A model generated the notes under the pieces. That model was not told where the DNA came from. It did no database searches and was given only the letters and a program-made list of their open reading frames with translations. 64,000 bases of DNA from Prevotella sp. E13-17 (GTDB taxonomy: Bacteria > Bacteroidota > Bacteroidia > Bacteroidales > Bacteroidaceae): contig NZ_CP091787.1 in the NCBI RefSeq assembly GCF_022024035.1, forward strand, positions 2,232,001 to 2,296,000, written 5' to 3'. This document shows, piece by piece, positions 37,170-46,046 of the stretch. Numbering within the stretch: the stretch's first letter is position 1; every line of letters starts with the position of its first letter. A program made the translations under genes and the position numbers.

Positions 37170-37940
37170 TTAAACAATATTTAGAATCTGACCGTCGTAA
37201 GCCAACTTAATATCATCGGGCAGCCGCCGGTTCACTTCTTCATGCAGACCCACATCATGACACATGTGAACAAGATACGTCTGCTTGGCACCCACACTGC
37301 GGGCAAAGGCAATCGCATCATCTACTAACTGATGAGAATGGTGAGGCCGATCGAAACGCAAGGCATTGACAACCAGCACATCAACTCCTCTAAGTAGCTC
37401 TGCTTGCTCGGACTCAATAGTCTTCATATCAGTGATGTATGCAAACTTACCGAATCGATAGCCAAGGATTGGTAATTGGCCATGCATCACCCGTATGGGC
37501 AGTATATCGATGTCACCAATCTTCATTGCCTCTCCCGCCTTGATCTCGTGAAGTCCGATGGCAGGGACTCCTGGATAGCGGTGCTCAGCAAAACAATATG
37601 GTAACATTTGCAACAAATTCTTGCGAGAGATGCCGTCAGCGTAAACATTCATTTCGCCAAACTGGCAATAGGGGCGGATATCATCCAAACCTCCAATGTG
37701 GTCATAGTGCGAATGAGTTATCAGAATGCCATCAATCCTGCGGAATGGCTGCGGCAAAATCTGCATACGGAAATCAGGACCACAGTCAACCAACAGACGT
37801 GTGGTTTCCGTCTCCACAAGTATAGAACAACGCATGCGTTTATCCTTGGGATTGGTACTCTGACAAACCTCACACTGACATCCGATGACTGGCACGCCAC
37901 ACGATGTTCCTGTTCCAAGAAAAGTTATCTTCATGCGCAT
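37170..37940 (-). CDS. MBL-fold metallohydrolase (PhnP/lipoate-type)
   Basis: A 256-residue metallo-beta-lactamase-fold protein. A zinc-binding GTGTSCGVPVIGCQCEVCQS start, with the CQCEVC Cys motif seen in PhnP, and THSHYDHIGGLDDIRPY (HxHxDH) metal motif; further His in VMHGQLP and FDRPHHSHQ, and VHMCHD near the end. Probably a phosphodiesterase; substrate unknown. It sits 10 bp after murB in the same operon. Confidence 0.9.
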   Translation of the reverse strand: MRMKITFLGTGTSCGVPVIGCQCEVCQSTNPKDKRMRCSILVETETTRLLVDCGPDFRMQILPQPFRRIDGILITHSHYDHIGGLDDIRPYCQFGEMNVYADGISRKNLLQMLPYCFAEHRYPGVPAIGLHEIKAGEAMKIGDIDILPIRVMHGQLPILGYRFGKFAYITDMKTIESEQAELLRGVDVLVVNALRFDRPHHSHQLVDDAIAFARSVGAKQTYLVHMCHDVGLHEEVNRRLPDDIKLAYDGQILNIV

Positions 37941-37950
37941 TATTTCGTCA

Positions 37951-38967
37951 TTAAATGATATTTACCTCTGGGCTGATCAATATACCAAACTTCGATTTGA
38001 CATCCTGACAGATAGCGTTACACAACTGTACTATTTCCTCGCCAGTGGCGCCACCACGGTTCACCAACACCAACGCTTGTTTGGCATGAACACCTGCGCG
38101 TCCTACTGTACGTCCTTTCCAGCCGCATTGATCGATCAGCCAGCCTGCTGGCACTTTCTCGTGTGCCTCATCTATATTATAATGTGGCATATCGGGATAC
38201 TGATGCTGTAATGATTCGAAAACTTCCCTATCAACGACAGGGTTCATAAAAAAGCTGCCGGCATTGCCTTCTACCTTGGGATCTGGCAATTTTTCCCGAC
38301 GAATAGCGATGATTACCTCGCGCAACTGTTTAAGTGTCGGCTCAGCAATTCCGCGTTTATCTAATTCAGCCTGAATGTTTCCATAAGCCACATTTAAAGG
38401 AGCACCCACTGTCCTTAAACGATAGGTCACATGTGTGATCAGATAGTGATTCTTCCATTCATGTTTAAACTTGCTATCACGATATCCGTAAGCACATGAC
38501 TCCCTGCTGAACGTACTGATTCGACCAGTAGCTATTTCCACAGCCTCAACTTCGGTAATCAAGTCTTTTACTTCTGCACCATAAGCACCAATATTTTGCA
38601 CGGCCGACGCACCCACCTCGCCAGGTATCAACGACAAGTTCTCTGCACCCTGCCACCCGTTTTCCACACAGCAAGCCACCACATCGTCCCACGTCTCGCC
38701 ACTTCCGGCTTTTAAGAGAATATCGCCATTGGCAGTCAATGCGGATTCTATTCCTTTGATGGCAGAATGGACAACAGTACCTTGGAAATCACCCGTAAGA
38801 AGCAGGTTGCTCCCCTCACCTACTATCAGCAGAGGTTCATCGGCAGCCAACATCTCTGTCACCCGTTGTGCTTCTTCCACCGTCTCGTATTCAACAAAAC
38901 GGTGACACTTAGCATCAATTCCAAAGGTGTTATGTTTGAGCAGACTATAGTTTTTCTCTATTCTCAT
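37951..38967 (-). CDS. murB: UDP-N-acetylenolpyruvoylglucosamine reductase
   Basis: A 338-residue FAD enzyme of peptidoglycan precursor synthesis (UDP-MurNAc formation). N-terminal SLLKHNTFGIDAKC, FAD-binding LLIVGEGSNLLLT and IPGEVGASAVQNIGAYG, and catalytic Ser region EGNAGSFFMNPVV. The length and lack of the split C-domain suit the type I form. It lies 12 bp after the DUF4348 gene. Confidence 0.97.
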   Translation of the reverse strand: MRIEKNYSLLKHNTFGIDAKCHRFVEYETVEEAQRVTEMLAADEPLLIVGEGSNLLLTGDFQGTVVHSAIKGIESALTANGDILLKAGSGETWDDVVACCVENGWQGAENLSLIPGEVGASAVQNIGAYGAEVKDLITEVEAVEIATGRISTFSRESCAYGYRDSKFKHEWKNHYLITHVTYRLRTVGAPLNVAYGNIQAELDKRGIAEPTLKQLREVIIAIRREKLPDPKVEGNAGSFFMNPVVDREVFESLQHQYPDMPHYNIDEAHEKVPAGWLIDQCGWKGRTVGRAGVHAKQALVLVNRGGATGEEIVQLCNAICQDVKSKFGILISPEVNII

Positions 38968-38979
38968 CCGTCGTTGTTC

Positions 38980-39837
38980 TTAAGTGATTAGTTTGGTCAG
39001 TTTCCAACGTCCCTTTACGAGTTTGAACGTCAGTTCCATCTCCATACCATTAGCAATACCGCGCAACACCAGCACCTTCACCGTCGAGGCAGGATTCTGA
39101 TGCCCATACACAATATTATATTCAATACTGTTTGGTAGTTCTGGTGCAAAAGCATTCCAAAAGTCTGGCGTAATAACACCTTCCATCATTGAGAAGTCAT
39201 CCTCGGGATCGGGACCCACAAAATCGATGGCATCGCTCAGACTCTCGCGCTGAAACAGCGAGTCTGTAACGAATCTATGATAGAAAGTCAGAAAGGAAGC
39301 ATTAGGATTACGCTGAAAGGCCTGATTGCGCAAGGCCGTCAATCGCCATTTTCCATCTTTCCGACGAAACTGGTAGCGACTCACATAAGAGGCGTTCATA
39401 TGGAAATGCTCCACCGTCACCTCACTAATAGTTGTATCTTTGATCTGTTCCACCTGCTCGGTATTGTCCAGCAAAAGAGTATAAAAGTCTTTCTTCATAA
39501 AGAACTTCTCCATTTTCCACTGCTGCTTCAAGATCTCACCATTTCTCACTGTGCCACTCTTTACGTTGGCAATTGTTGAGTCAGTGCTTACAGGTAATGG
39601 GAACACAGTACGCTCGATTTGCAATTTGTTGTTTGAAGCATAATTGAATATAAAGTCATCAAACAGTTCCTCAGCCGACTGAGGCATTGGCGCATCAGCA
39701 CTCCCCTCCACTAAGCCCGCGCTATATAGTGAATCGGCAGCCTCGTCATCAAGGCTGTAGTCCTCTGCTCCATGTTTCCCCTTACAGCCTGCCAACAGCA
39801 GAACAACCAGAGAAATTAAAAAAAATCTGTCAAGCAT
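38980..39837 (-). CDS. DUF4348-type lipoprotein
   Basis: A 285-residue lipoprotein with lipobox LLLAGC (Cys18). The central part has the family-like QFRRKDGKWRLTALRNQAF and FLTFYHRFVTDSLFQRESL, and the end repeats an NTF2-like pattern (MELTFKLVKGRWKLTKLIT). Structure of the family is two NTF2-like domains, function unknown. First gene of an operon with murB, the MBL hydrolase and the PAS-pseudoreceiver gene. Confidence 0.82.
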   Translation of the reverse strand: MLDRFFLISLVVLLLAGCKGKHGAEDYSLDDEAADSLYSAGLVEGSADAPMPQSAEELFDDFIFNYASNNKLQIERTVFPLPVSTDSTIANVKSGTVRNGEILKQQWKMEKFFMKKDFYTLLLDNTEQVEQIKDTTISEVTVEHFHMNASYVSRYQFRRKDGKWRLTALRNQAFQRNPNASFLTFYHRFVTDSLFQRESLSDAIDFVGPDPEDDFSMMEGVITPDFWNAFAPELPNSIEYNIVYGHQNPASTVKVLVLRGIANGMEMELTFKLVKGRWKLTKLIT

Positions 39838-39869
39838 AACTTTGAACCAATCAACGATAATTCAGCATG

Positions 39870-39877
39870 CAAAGTTA
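39870..39877 (-). promoter_or_regulatory. -7 box of the DUF4348-murB operon
   Basis: Minus-strand TAACTTTG, 32 nt before ATG 39837. Confidence 0.72.
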
Positions 39878-39939
39878 CTAATTAAATCTTCAAAACCAAC
39901 AAACTACGATTAAAATTTGTCCGTTTCACTTTTTTTCTA

Positions 39940-39947
39940 TACTTTTG
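39940..39947 (+). promoter_or_regulatory. -7 box of the tRNA-Arg gene
   Basis: TACTTTTG, 20 nt before the mature tRNA 5' end. Confidence 0.65.
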
Positions 39948-39967
39948 CATCTGCTTTCACGCATCAA

Positions 39968-40041
39968 GGTCCCGTAGCTTAGCTGAATAGAGCGTCAGAT
40001 TCCGGTTCTGAAGGTCTTGGGTTTGAATCCCAACGGGATCA
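39968..40041 (+). tRNA. tRNA-Arg (anticodon CCG)
   Basis: A 74-nt cloverleaf. Acceptor stem GGTCCCG pairs with CGGGATC (one G-T pair); D-arm around AGCTTAGCTGAATAGAGC; anticodon stem TCAGA/TCTGA with loop TTCCGGT giving CCG; T-arm TTGGGTTTGAATCCCAA. Discriminator base A; the CCA end is not encoded. CCG reads the CGG Arg codon. Confidence 0.95.
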
Positions 40042-40049
40042 CAAAAGAT

Positions 40050-40106
40050 TAAAAGGTTTCGAAGAATAAAGGTTGTTTAAATTCTTTGGAACCTTTTATT
40101 TTTTTA
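40050..40106 (+). terminator. Terminator after tRNA-Arg
   Basis: AAAAGGTT...AAGAAT folds onto ATTCTT...AACCTTTT, followed by ATTTTTTT. Immediately downstream GGCTGG-CA-CCAGCC (about 40110-40123) is a second small hairpin of unknown role. Confidence 0.88.
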
Positions 40107-40236
40107 GGATGGCTGGCACCAGCCCATGGGGTAAGTGGCTTGTGGTTCAGCGCCGCAAAGATACAGAAATACGGAAATGACAGACCGACGGAGAAGGAAT
40201 AATAGACTTATGTTTTGAGATTCCACGGGAAAACAT

Positions 40237-40244
40237 TACCTTTG
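40237..40244 (+). promoter_or_regulatory. -7 box of the thioredoxin-like gene
   Basis: TACCTTTG, 58 nt before ATG 40303. Confidence 0.65.
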
Positions 40245-40302
40245 CAGACGGTAAGTAATCTATCAGACAACTATCAATAATCAATAAAAACAAGAGAGAA
40301 CG

Positions 40303-40851
40303 ATGAATATGATGAATAAACTCATGATGAGAACGATGAATGTTTTCGTGAAGGAAAGTTTGGTGGTGCTTGGTCTGACGTGCCTGTTTGCACTCAGCAC
40401 GAACGCACAGAACGGGCTGAAGAAGGTTTACAACGAGAACCTTAACCCGCTGGAACAAATAGACCAGGCCGTGGCCAAGGCGAAGGCCGAGAGTAAGTAT
40501 GTGGTCTGTCAGGTGGGTGGCAACTGGTGCCCCTGGTGCCTGAGGTTTGCCGACTTCATCACGAAAGATACGACCATCAGCAAGGTCATCGATCGGAATT
40601 TCGTGTATATCCACGTGAACTACAACCCACGTAAGTCGCAGGATGCCGACAAGGCAGAACAGGCCAGCGCGCTGATGAAGCGCCTGAACAATGCCGGTCG
40701 TTTTGGTTTCCCCGTGTTCGTGGTGCTCGACAAGGAAGGTCAGGTTATCCACATCCAGGACTCAAGTTTTCTGGAAGAGGGACAAGGCTACGACCAAAAG
40801 AAAGTGCTGCGTTTCTTTGAGGCTTGGACGCCCCAAGCTGTTAACAAATAA
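40303..40851 (+). CDS. Exported thioredoxin-like protein (WCPWC)
   Basis: A 182-residue protein with a signal peptide (LVVLGLTCLFALSTNAQ, ending about residue 36) and a thioredoxin-like fold. The active site is GGNWCPWCLRF, a CPWC disulphide motif as in thioredoxin_7/DUF255-type domains, and the cis-Pro lies in GFPVFVVLDKEG. Likely a periplasmic reductase or disulphide carrier. Several Met codons lie near the start (MNMMNKLMMRTM), so the true start could be up to 12 residues later. A 20-bp repeat directly follows the stop. Confidence 0.88.
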   Translation: MNMMNKLMMRTMNVFVKESLVVLGLTCLFALSTNAQNGLKKVYNENLNPLEQIDQAVAKAKAESKYVVCQVGGNWCPWCLRFADFITKDTTISKVIDRNFVYIHVNYNPRKSQDADKAEQASALMKRLNNAGRFGFPVFVVLDKEGQVIHIQDSSFLEEGQGYDQKKVLRFFEAWTPQAVNK

Positions 40852-40946
40852 AAGCGAGAGGCTGTTGATAAAAGCAAGAGACTTTATATAAGCGAGAGGC
40901 TGTTGATAAAAGCGAGAGGCTGCTGGCAATAAACCAACAGCCTCTT
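40851..40946. repeat. Four-copy ~20-bp tandem repeat ending in a hairpin
   Basis: AAGCGAGAGGCTGTTGATA-like units start at 40852, 40872, 40890 and 40910 (steps 20, 18, 20). The last unit (AGAGGCTGCTGG, 40915-40926) pairs with CCAACAGCCTCT (40934-40945) and is followed by a T-rich run, so the array also forms the terminator of the thioredoxin-like gene. The first unit begins at the gene's stop codon. Confidence 0.8.
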
Positions 40947-41030
40947 ACTTTATTTCTTTGTGCCAAACACCTGCCGATATACATGGCACGTAAACCAGCA
41001 GGAAAGTTTGCGTATTGATTGACAGACACT

Positions 41031-44000
41031 TTACAGCTCCTTCAGCAGCTCGCGAACAGCGGCCTCTAACTGCAGGTCAACGCCCTTGACTACAGTCTCA
41101 GGACGGTTCAGTACGGGCACGTCGGGCTCCAGCTGTGTATTCTCCAGATAGGTACCATCGGGCAACTGATAGCCGATAACGGGAACACCGAATATCAATG
41201 TGGGGTCTTGCAACGTCTCCCAGTTCACCGAACTCATCGTGCCAGGCACTGGCGCTCCGACCAGCTTACCTATCTTCTGATGGCTATACACCCAAGGAGT
41301 GCCATGCGCATTGCTATAATTGCCCTCGGCTTGCAGCATGATACTTGGGTGGTTGTAACGACGACTAGGCATGTCGCACACCTCCCTACCCCTGATGACT
41401 TGCGTGAAGTATTTATGCCCCGAGAACAAGATTTCAATATCCTCGTGCAGACGTCCACCACCATTATGGCGAGTATCAATAACGATACCCTCTTTCAGGT
41501 TGAACTTACCCAAGATGTCTGAATAAACATCGCGGAAGCTGGCATCGTTCATGCTTTCTATATGAACATATCCAAGACGACCGTTTGACAAGCGATCCAC
41601 TTCAGCAGCCCGACTCTTGATCCATCGCTTATAGAGCAGCAGCGACTGTTCCGACTGACTGATAGGCAACACTACCTCGTCCCAATTGCCAGCATGGCCT
41701 TTAAGACTGACCAGTGTTTTCTTACCTTTACACAGGTTCAGCAACTGCGCCAGGTCGGTATCCTTGCTAACAGGTTGTCCATTGATAGCAGTCAGCACGT
41801 CGCCTGCCTTCACCTTGCTATTAGCCCTGCTGAAGGGGCCACCCTCAAGCACTGCTGTAATCCTGATTCCATCGGTAGCTTCAGACAGGTCGTAAAGAAG
41901 TCCCAACTGTGCCGTAGCATCACCCTTGGGTGCAGGACGGAATCGACCGCCCGTATGACTCACGTTCAACTCACCCAGCAGTTCACTCAGCAGTTCAGCG
42001 AAGTCATAGTTATTAGTAATATGCGGCAGGAAACGGGCATAGTTCTGCACCATCAACTCCCAGTTGCAACCATTATAGTCGGTACGGAAAATCTTCTTAT
42101 TAATCTGTTTAGCCACATGGCGCAACAAGTATTCACGTTCAGCAGCCAGATCCAGTTTCATCTGCGCATCATAGGCGATAGGAGTAATCTTGTCGCCCTT
42201 CTCTATCTTCTTCATGCTGCTACCCAGCGAATAGAGGTTACCATCCTTATCCATCTGCAGCACACCACTTCCCCCCTTGCTCAGCAACTTAGTTTCATGT
42301 TTGCGCAAATCCATCTTCCAAAGGTCTGGCGCGCCCTCGAAAGCAGAAAAGTAATAGAGGCTCTCACCATCCTTACTCACGATGGCATCGCCCAGACGAC
42401 TGCTGTTAGGTGTCAGTCGCACGATGCGGTCTTCAATGCCCTCAAACTCAATTTTCAACGTCTTGACAGAGTCGGTCTCAGCCTTCTTGTCGTCCTTCTT
42501 GCCCTTTACTTTCTTTTCAGAGGCGTCTTCCTTCTTCTCAGGCTTAGCCTTCTCCAGTTCTTTCAACAGTGCATAGTCTTCGGGCGACAGGCGATAGCGG
42601 TCGTAGGCATCTTGTGTAAGGAACGCCAGGAACACGTCCTCCTGACTGCCCCACGAGGCATGACTGCGCATACCGTAGCGCTCACTCTCAAACATGATAG
42701 CCTTGCCGTCCATCACCCAACGGGGGCGGCCACTCATATAGCCACTCTGTGTGATGGGATGTATCTCACCACCTTCAGCACTCACAATACCTTGATCTGC
42801 ATAAGGATCGCGTTTATTGGCGATATAGCTCAGCACAAACCACTTGCCATCGGGACTCCATTCGAAGTCGAACCCACCGTCCTGATCATACCATTTGCTT
42901 CCATCGGTGACCTGTGTCACTTTCATTGTTTTCAGATCCACCACTTTCAGTTTGATACGATCTTCGATAAAAGCCAGTTTCTTCCCATCAGGACTATATT
43001 TTGGACTATGACGCTCCACCTGTGAAAAGTCAATCTTACCCTCCAATTTCAGTGCAGGCAATTCAGAAAACACACTTTCCTCCTTGAGCAGTGTCGCATT
43101 GGCAAAATTCAGATCTTCGTCTCTAACGATGCGAGCCGTATAGAGTTGCCAATTACCATTGCGTTCTGAGGCATACACGATGCTACGACCATCAGGTGCG
43201 AAGTCCACGTCTGCTTCTGCACCTGCAGTCTGAGTGATGCGACGAGTAGTCGCATATTCTGTACTGGTCACGAACACCTCGCCACGGGCCACGAAAGCCA
43301 CTTGTTTGCCATCGCGGCTCACCACCGCCTGTCGAGCACCGCTTGTGAATGTCAGATCAGAAATGACGGGCTCATCATCACGCGTTATTGTGATAGTCAG
43401 TTTCTTTGGTTTTTCTCCTGTCTTCTGTGTATAAATCTCACCATTATAGGTATAGCACAACAAACCACCTCTGGCAACACTCAAAAAGCGCACAGGGTGT
43501 GTCTTAAAGTTGGTGACTGCGCGAGGAGACAAGCCTTGACCATTGACCATCGAACCATTCAAGTCATAACTATACACGTTCATGCTACCACCATTGCGTT
43601 CACTCAAGAAGAAGAGTGTTTTTCCATCGGCACTGGCCACAGGATTGCGATCCTCGCCAGCATGAGCGGTAATATTGGTATGCTGACCGCTCTTGGCGTC
43701 GTAGAACCAGACATCGCGCGTAATCGATGAGGTGTGATGTTTACGCCACTCGTCCTCATAGCCCTTGCGATCCTGATAGTAAAAGCTCTTACCATCGGCA
43801 GCAAAGCTCAGCATCTCAGCTGGCGTAGCCAGCACCTGCAGTGTTCTCCCACCTTTTACCGACACCTTGTACAACTCGGGCAACGTGTTGTCGGGAAACA
43901 TCACACTCTCAGCAGGATCCTGAATTGCAGCGCCAAAGAGCACCCACTGACCATCGGGCGAGAATGCTTGTGGCACCTCAGCCACGCTATTATAGGTCAG

Positions 44001-44336
44001 TCGTTGAGCCGAGCCGCCATCAGCAGCCATTATAAATACGTCCATATTGCCATGTCGGTCGCTGGCAAAGGCGATCTGCTTTCCATCAGCACTCCATACG
44101 GGCGAACATTCGTAACTGTCTTGTGTTGTCAACTGCACCGCTGCTCCGCCATTAGAAGACACCTTATATATATCACCCTTATAGCAGAACAACACTTGCC
44201 GTCCGTCGGGGCTAACTACCACATCTCTTAACCAAAGAGGGGTAACAGCCTGACTGGCACTCATCTGAGCCGATGCCCCTGCCAACATTGCTGTCACCAC
44301 GGCTGCACGCATCCAGCTATTCTTAATCTTTTTCAT
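41031..44336 (-). CDS. Tricorn-like S41 protease with WD40 beta-propeller and PDZ domain
   Basis: A 1101-residue exported protease. Signal peptide (to about 30), N-terminal PD40 propeller repeats such as SPDGRQVLFCYKGDIY and SPDGKKLAFIEDRIKL over ~600 residues, a Lys/Glu-rich insert (about 590-625), PDZ domain (RANSKVKAGDVLTAINGQPV) and a C-terminal S41 domain with RLGYVHIESMNDASFRDVYS, DTRHNGGGRLHEDI and the Ser in EGNYSNAHGTPWVY. Tricorn-type enzymes degrade peptides; here probably in the periplasm. Own promoter at 44393-44400. Confidence 0.93.
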   Translation of the reverse strand: MKKIKNSWMRAAVVTAMLAGASAQMSASQAVTPLWLRDVVVSPDGRQVLFCYKGDIYKVSSNGGAAVQLTTQDSYECSPVWSADGKQIAFASDRHGNMDVFIMAADGGSAQRLTYNSVAEVPQAFSPDGQWVLFGAAIQDPAESVMFPDNTLPELYKVSVKGGRTLQVLATPAEMLSFAADGKSFYYQDRKGYEDEWRKHHTSSITRDVWFYDAKSGQHTNITAHAGEDRNPVASADGKTLFFLSERNGGSMNVYSYDLNGSMVNGQGLSPRAVTNFKTHPVRFLSVARGGLLCYTYNGEIYTQKTGEKPKKLTITITRDDEPVISDLTFTSGARQAVVSRDGKQVAFVARGEVFVTSTEYATTRRITQTAGAEADVDFAPDGRSIVYASERNGNWQLYTARIVRDEDLNFANATLLKEESVFSELPALKLEGKIDFSQVERHSPKYSPDGKKLAFIEDRIKLKVVDLKTMKVTQVTDGSKWYDQDGGFDFEWSPDGKWFVLSYIANKRDPYADQGIVSAEGGEIHPITQSGYMSGRPRWVMDGKAIMFESERYGMRSHASWGSQEDVFLAFLTQDAYDRYRLSPEDYALLKELEKAKPEKKEDASEKKVKGKKDDKKAETDSVKTLKIEFEGIEDRIVRLTPNSSRLGDAIVSKDGESLYYFSAFEGAPDLWKMDLRKHETKLLSKGGSGVLQMDKDGNLYSLGSSMKKIEKGDKITPIAYDAQMKLDLAAEREYLLRHVAKQINKKIFRTDYNGCNWELMVQNYARFLPHITNNYDFAELLSELLGELNVSHTGGRFRPAPKGDATAQLGLLYDLSEATDGIRITAVLEGGPFSRANSKVKAGDVLTAINGQPVSKDTDLAQLLNLCKGKKTLVSLKGHAGNWDEVVLPISQSEQSLLLYKRWIKSRAAEVDRLSNGRLGYVHIESMNDASFRDVYSDILGKFNLKEGIVIDTRHNGGGRLHEDIEILFSGHKYFTQVIRGREVCDMPSRRYNHPSIMLQAEGNYSNAHGTPWVYSHQKIGKLVGAPVPGTMSSVNWETLQDPTLIFGVPVIGYQLPDGTYLENTQLEPDVPVLNRPETVVKGVDLQLEAAVRELLKEL

Positions 44337-44392
44337 CTTTATACAATATTTTTCGTTTAGTCTTTTCCAGGTTCATCACAAGAATAGAACCG

Positions 44393-44400
44393 CAAAATTA
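44393..44400 (-). promoter_or_regulatory. -7 box of the tricorn-like gene
   Basis: Minus-strand TAATTTTG, 56 nt before ATG 44336. Confidence 0.6.
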
Positions 44401-44522
44401 CATATATTCTGTGACTTTTCTACATAATTATTCATTTTTTAACATCACAGGAAAGCTTGTTCTGCAGCATTAAACTATCTTAATTATCAACATGAAAAGA
44501 GTAGTAATATAGTCATTTTAAG

Positions 44523-44530
44523 TATCTTTG
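44523..44530 (+). promoter_or_regulatory. -7 box of the exonuclease gene
   Basis: TATCTTTG, 21 nt before ATG 44552; rules out the in-frame start at 44528. Confidence 0.72.
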
Positions 44531-44551
44531 CTCACAAAAAAAACATATTAT

Positions 44552-45100
44552 ATGCTTCGAGACTTTATTGCCATCGATTTTGAGACTGCCAACCAACAGC
44601 CTTCCAGTGTCTGCTCAGTAGGCATTGTCATGGTGCGTGGCGGACAAGTGGCAGATACCTTCTACAGCCTCATCCAGCCCGAACCAAACTATTACCACTA
44701 CTGGTGCCAGCGGGTGCACGGCATCACGCAAGACGAAACCAATGCAGCTCCCATATTCCCGATAGTATGGCAACAACTTGAGCAACGCATCCACAACGTC
44801 TATTTCTCTGACCAGACACGCCACAACCTACACTACCAAATAGCCACCCTACCCTTCGTGGCCCATAACGCCCGCTTTGATGAAGGGTGTCTAAAGGCAG
44901 CTTTTAAGGTCTATCAAATGGACTATCCCGATTATCGATTCTACGACACGCTCGCAGCATCACGTCGCCAGTTCGGCCATTCATTGCCAAACCATCAACT
45001 CCACACTGTGGCAGCTGCCTGCGGCTACGACCTTCGAAATCACCACCATGCACTCGCTGATGCTGAGGCCTGTGCTGCAATAGCGCTGAATTTATTATAA
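44552..45100 (+). CDS. DnaQ-like 3'-5' exonuclease
   Basis: A 182-residue DEDDh exonuclease: motif I FIAIDFETAN (D, E), motif II VAHNARFDEG (D) and motif III HHHALADAEACA (H, D). It resembles the epsilon proofreading fold but is a stand-alone protein, so probably a general DNA or RNA trimming exonuclease. Single-gene unit with its own promoter. Confidence 0.93.
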   Translation: MLRDFIAIDFETANQQPSSVCSVGIVMVRGGQVADTFYSLIQPEPNYYHYWCQRVHGITQDETNAAPIFPIVWQQLEQRIHNVYFSDQTRHNLHYQIATLPFVAHNARFDEGCLKAAFKVYQMDYPDYRFYDTLAASRRQFGHSLPNHQLHTVAAACGYDLRNHHHALADAEACAAIALNLL

Positions 45101-45183
45101 CGATTCGTCATACACAATGGTTAACTCATCACTGACATTAAAATCATCATGAAATCAAAGTGATAATAGCCACCACCGAAGCA

Positions 45184-45582
45184 TCATGCTATAGCTATTA
45201 GCTCAATTTCAAAGATGAGCGTTGAACCTCCAGGAATGCCTGGTTGAGAGAATTTTCCATAGCCCATCTCTGCAGGAATATACACTTCCCACTTATCGCC
45301 TATATGCATCTGTTGCATAGTAATAATCCATCCTTCAATAAGATCGCACAACCGGCAAGCCAATGGCACACCACCCCGACTGCTGTCGAACTCCCTACCA
45401 TCAATGGTACGCCCAGTGTAGTGGGCAGTAACGATACTTCTGACCGTCGGTTGGGTGCTCTCTTGATTTCCCTCGCTAAGCACCTTGTAATAAATGCCTT
45501 TGGGCAGTGCTTTCACCCCGTCCTCTTTCGCTTTTGCTTCCAGCCACTCTTTATTGGCTTGTATGTATGCACGTTTTGCCAT
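45184..45582 (-). CDS. FKBP-type peptidyl-prolyl isomerase
   Basis: A 132-residue FKBP: YYKVLSEG, VTAHYTGRTIDGREFDSSR (binding-pocket Tyr, Asp, Phe), LIEGWIITMQQMHIGDKWEVYIP, and the PGSTLIF-like end PGGSTLIFEIELI. No signal peptide, so cytoplasmic. ATG 45582 shares one nt with the thioesterase stop (TGATG), indicating coupled translation. Confidence 0.94.
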   Translation of the reverse strand: MAKRAYIQANKEWLEAKAKEDGVKALPKGIYYKVLSEGNQESTQPTVRSIVTAHYTGRTIDGREFDSSRGGVPLACRLCDLIEGWIITMQQMHIGDKWEVYIPAEMGYGKFSQPGIPGGSTLIFEIELIAIA

Positions 45583-45959
45583 CACTCACAGTTTTTTGCC
45601 AAAAACTTCTCTCTATCTACGACAAAGCGCAGGTGGGTACCTTCGCCAAGAAGTGTATCACCACAATAGGCAGCCACCTTAAATGATATTTTGCGGCCAT
45701 CCACATTTGTCACCTCTGCCTCGGCTCTTACCACATCACCAACCTTTGAAGGTTTTAGATGAGACGATGCTATATGTCCTCCGACAGTGGTGCTGCCTTC
45801 TGGCAGAGCATTCTTAACAGCCAACATTGCCGCATTCTCCATCAGCGCTATCATCATTGGTGTAGCCAACACTGGCATATCACCAGAGCCAATATTCACC
45901 GCAGTGACAGACTCTGTAACGGTCAGTTCACTGCTATGTTTCATCCCAATCTTTATCAT
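45582..45959 (-). CDS. Hot-dog fold thioesterase (FlK-like)
   Basis: A 125-residue hot-dog protein. ESVTAVNIGSGDMPVLATPMM at the start, GHIASSHLKPSKVGDVV in the middle and the beta-strand end TLLGEGTHLRFVVDR match the FlK/thioesterase family that hydrolyses small acyl-CoAs. Substrate unknown. Coupled to the FKBP gene. TACTTTTG box at 45988-45995. Confidence 0.88.
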   Translation of the reverse strand: MIKIGMKHSSELTVTESVTAVNIGSGDMPVLATPMMIALMENAAMLAVKNALPEGSTTVGGHIASSHLKPSKVGDVVRAEAEVTNVDGRKISFKVAAYCGDTLLGEGTHLRFVVDREKFLAKNCE

Positions 45960-45987
45960 ATTTTCCTTTTAGGTTCAAAATACGATA

Positions 45988-45995
45988 CAAAAGTA
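45988..45995 (-). promoter_or_regulatory. -7 box of the thioesterase-FKBP pair
   Basis: Minus-strand TACTTTTG, 28 nt before ATG 45959. Confidence 0.65.
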
Positions 45996-46046
45996 ATGAT
46001 TTTCCCCGAAAAACCGTCCGATTAACATCAAAAAGAAGAGTTTGAT

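Noticed and set aside
40156..40163. Minus-strand TATCTTTG box between tRNA-Arg and the thioredoxin-like gene
   Set aside because: It faces the tRNA terminator and tRNA antisense with no gene to drive; kept only as a possible remnant.
41694..43025. 443-aa open frame on the plus strand
   Set aside because: Lies fully antisense to the well-supported tricorn-like protease; composition is that of a shadow frame.
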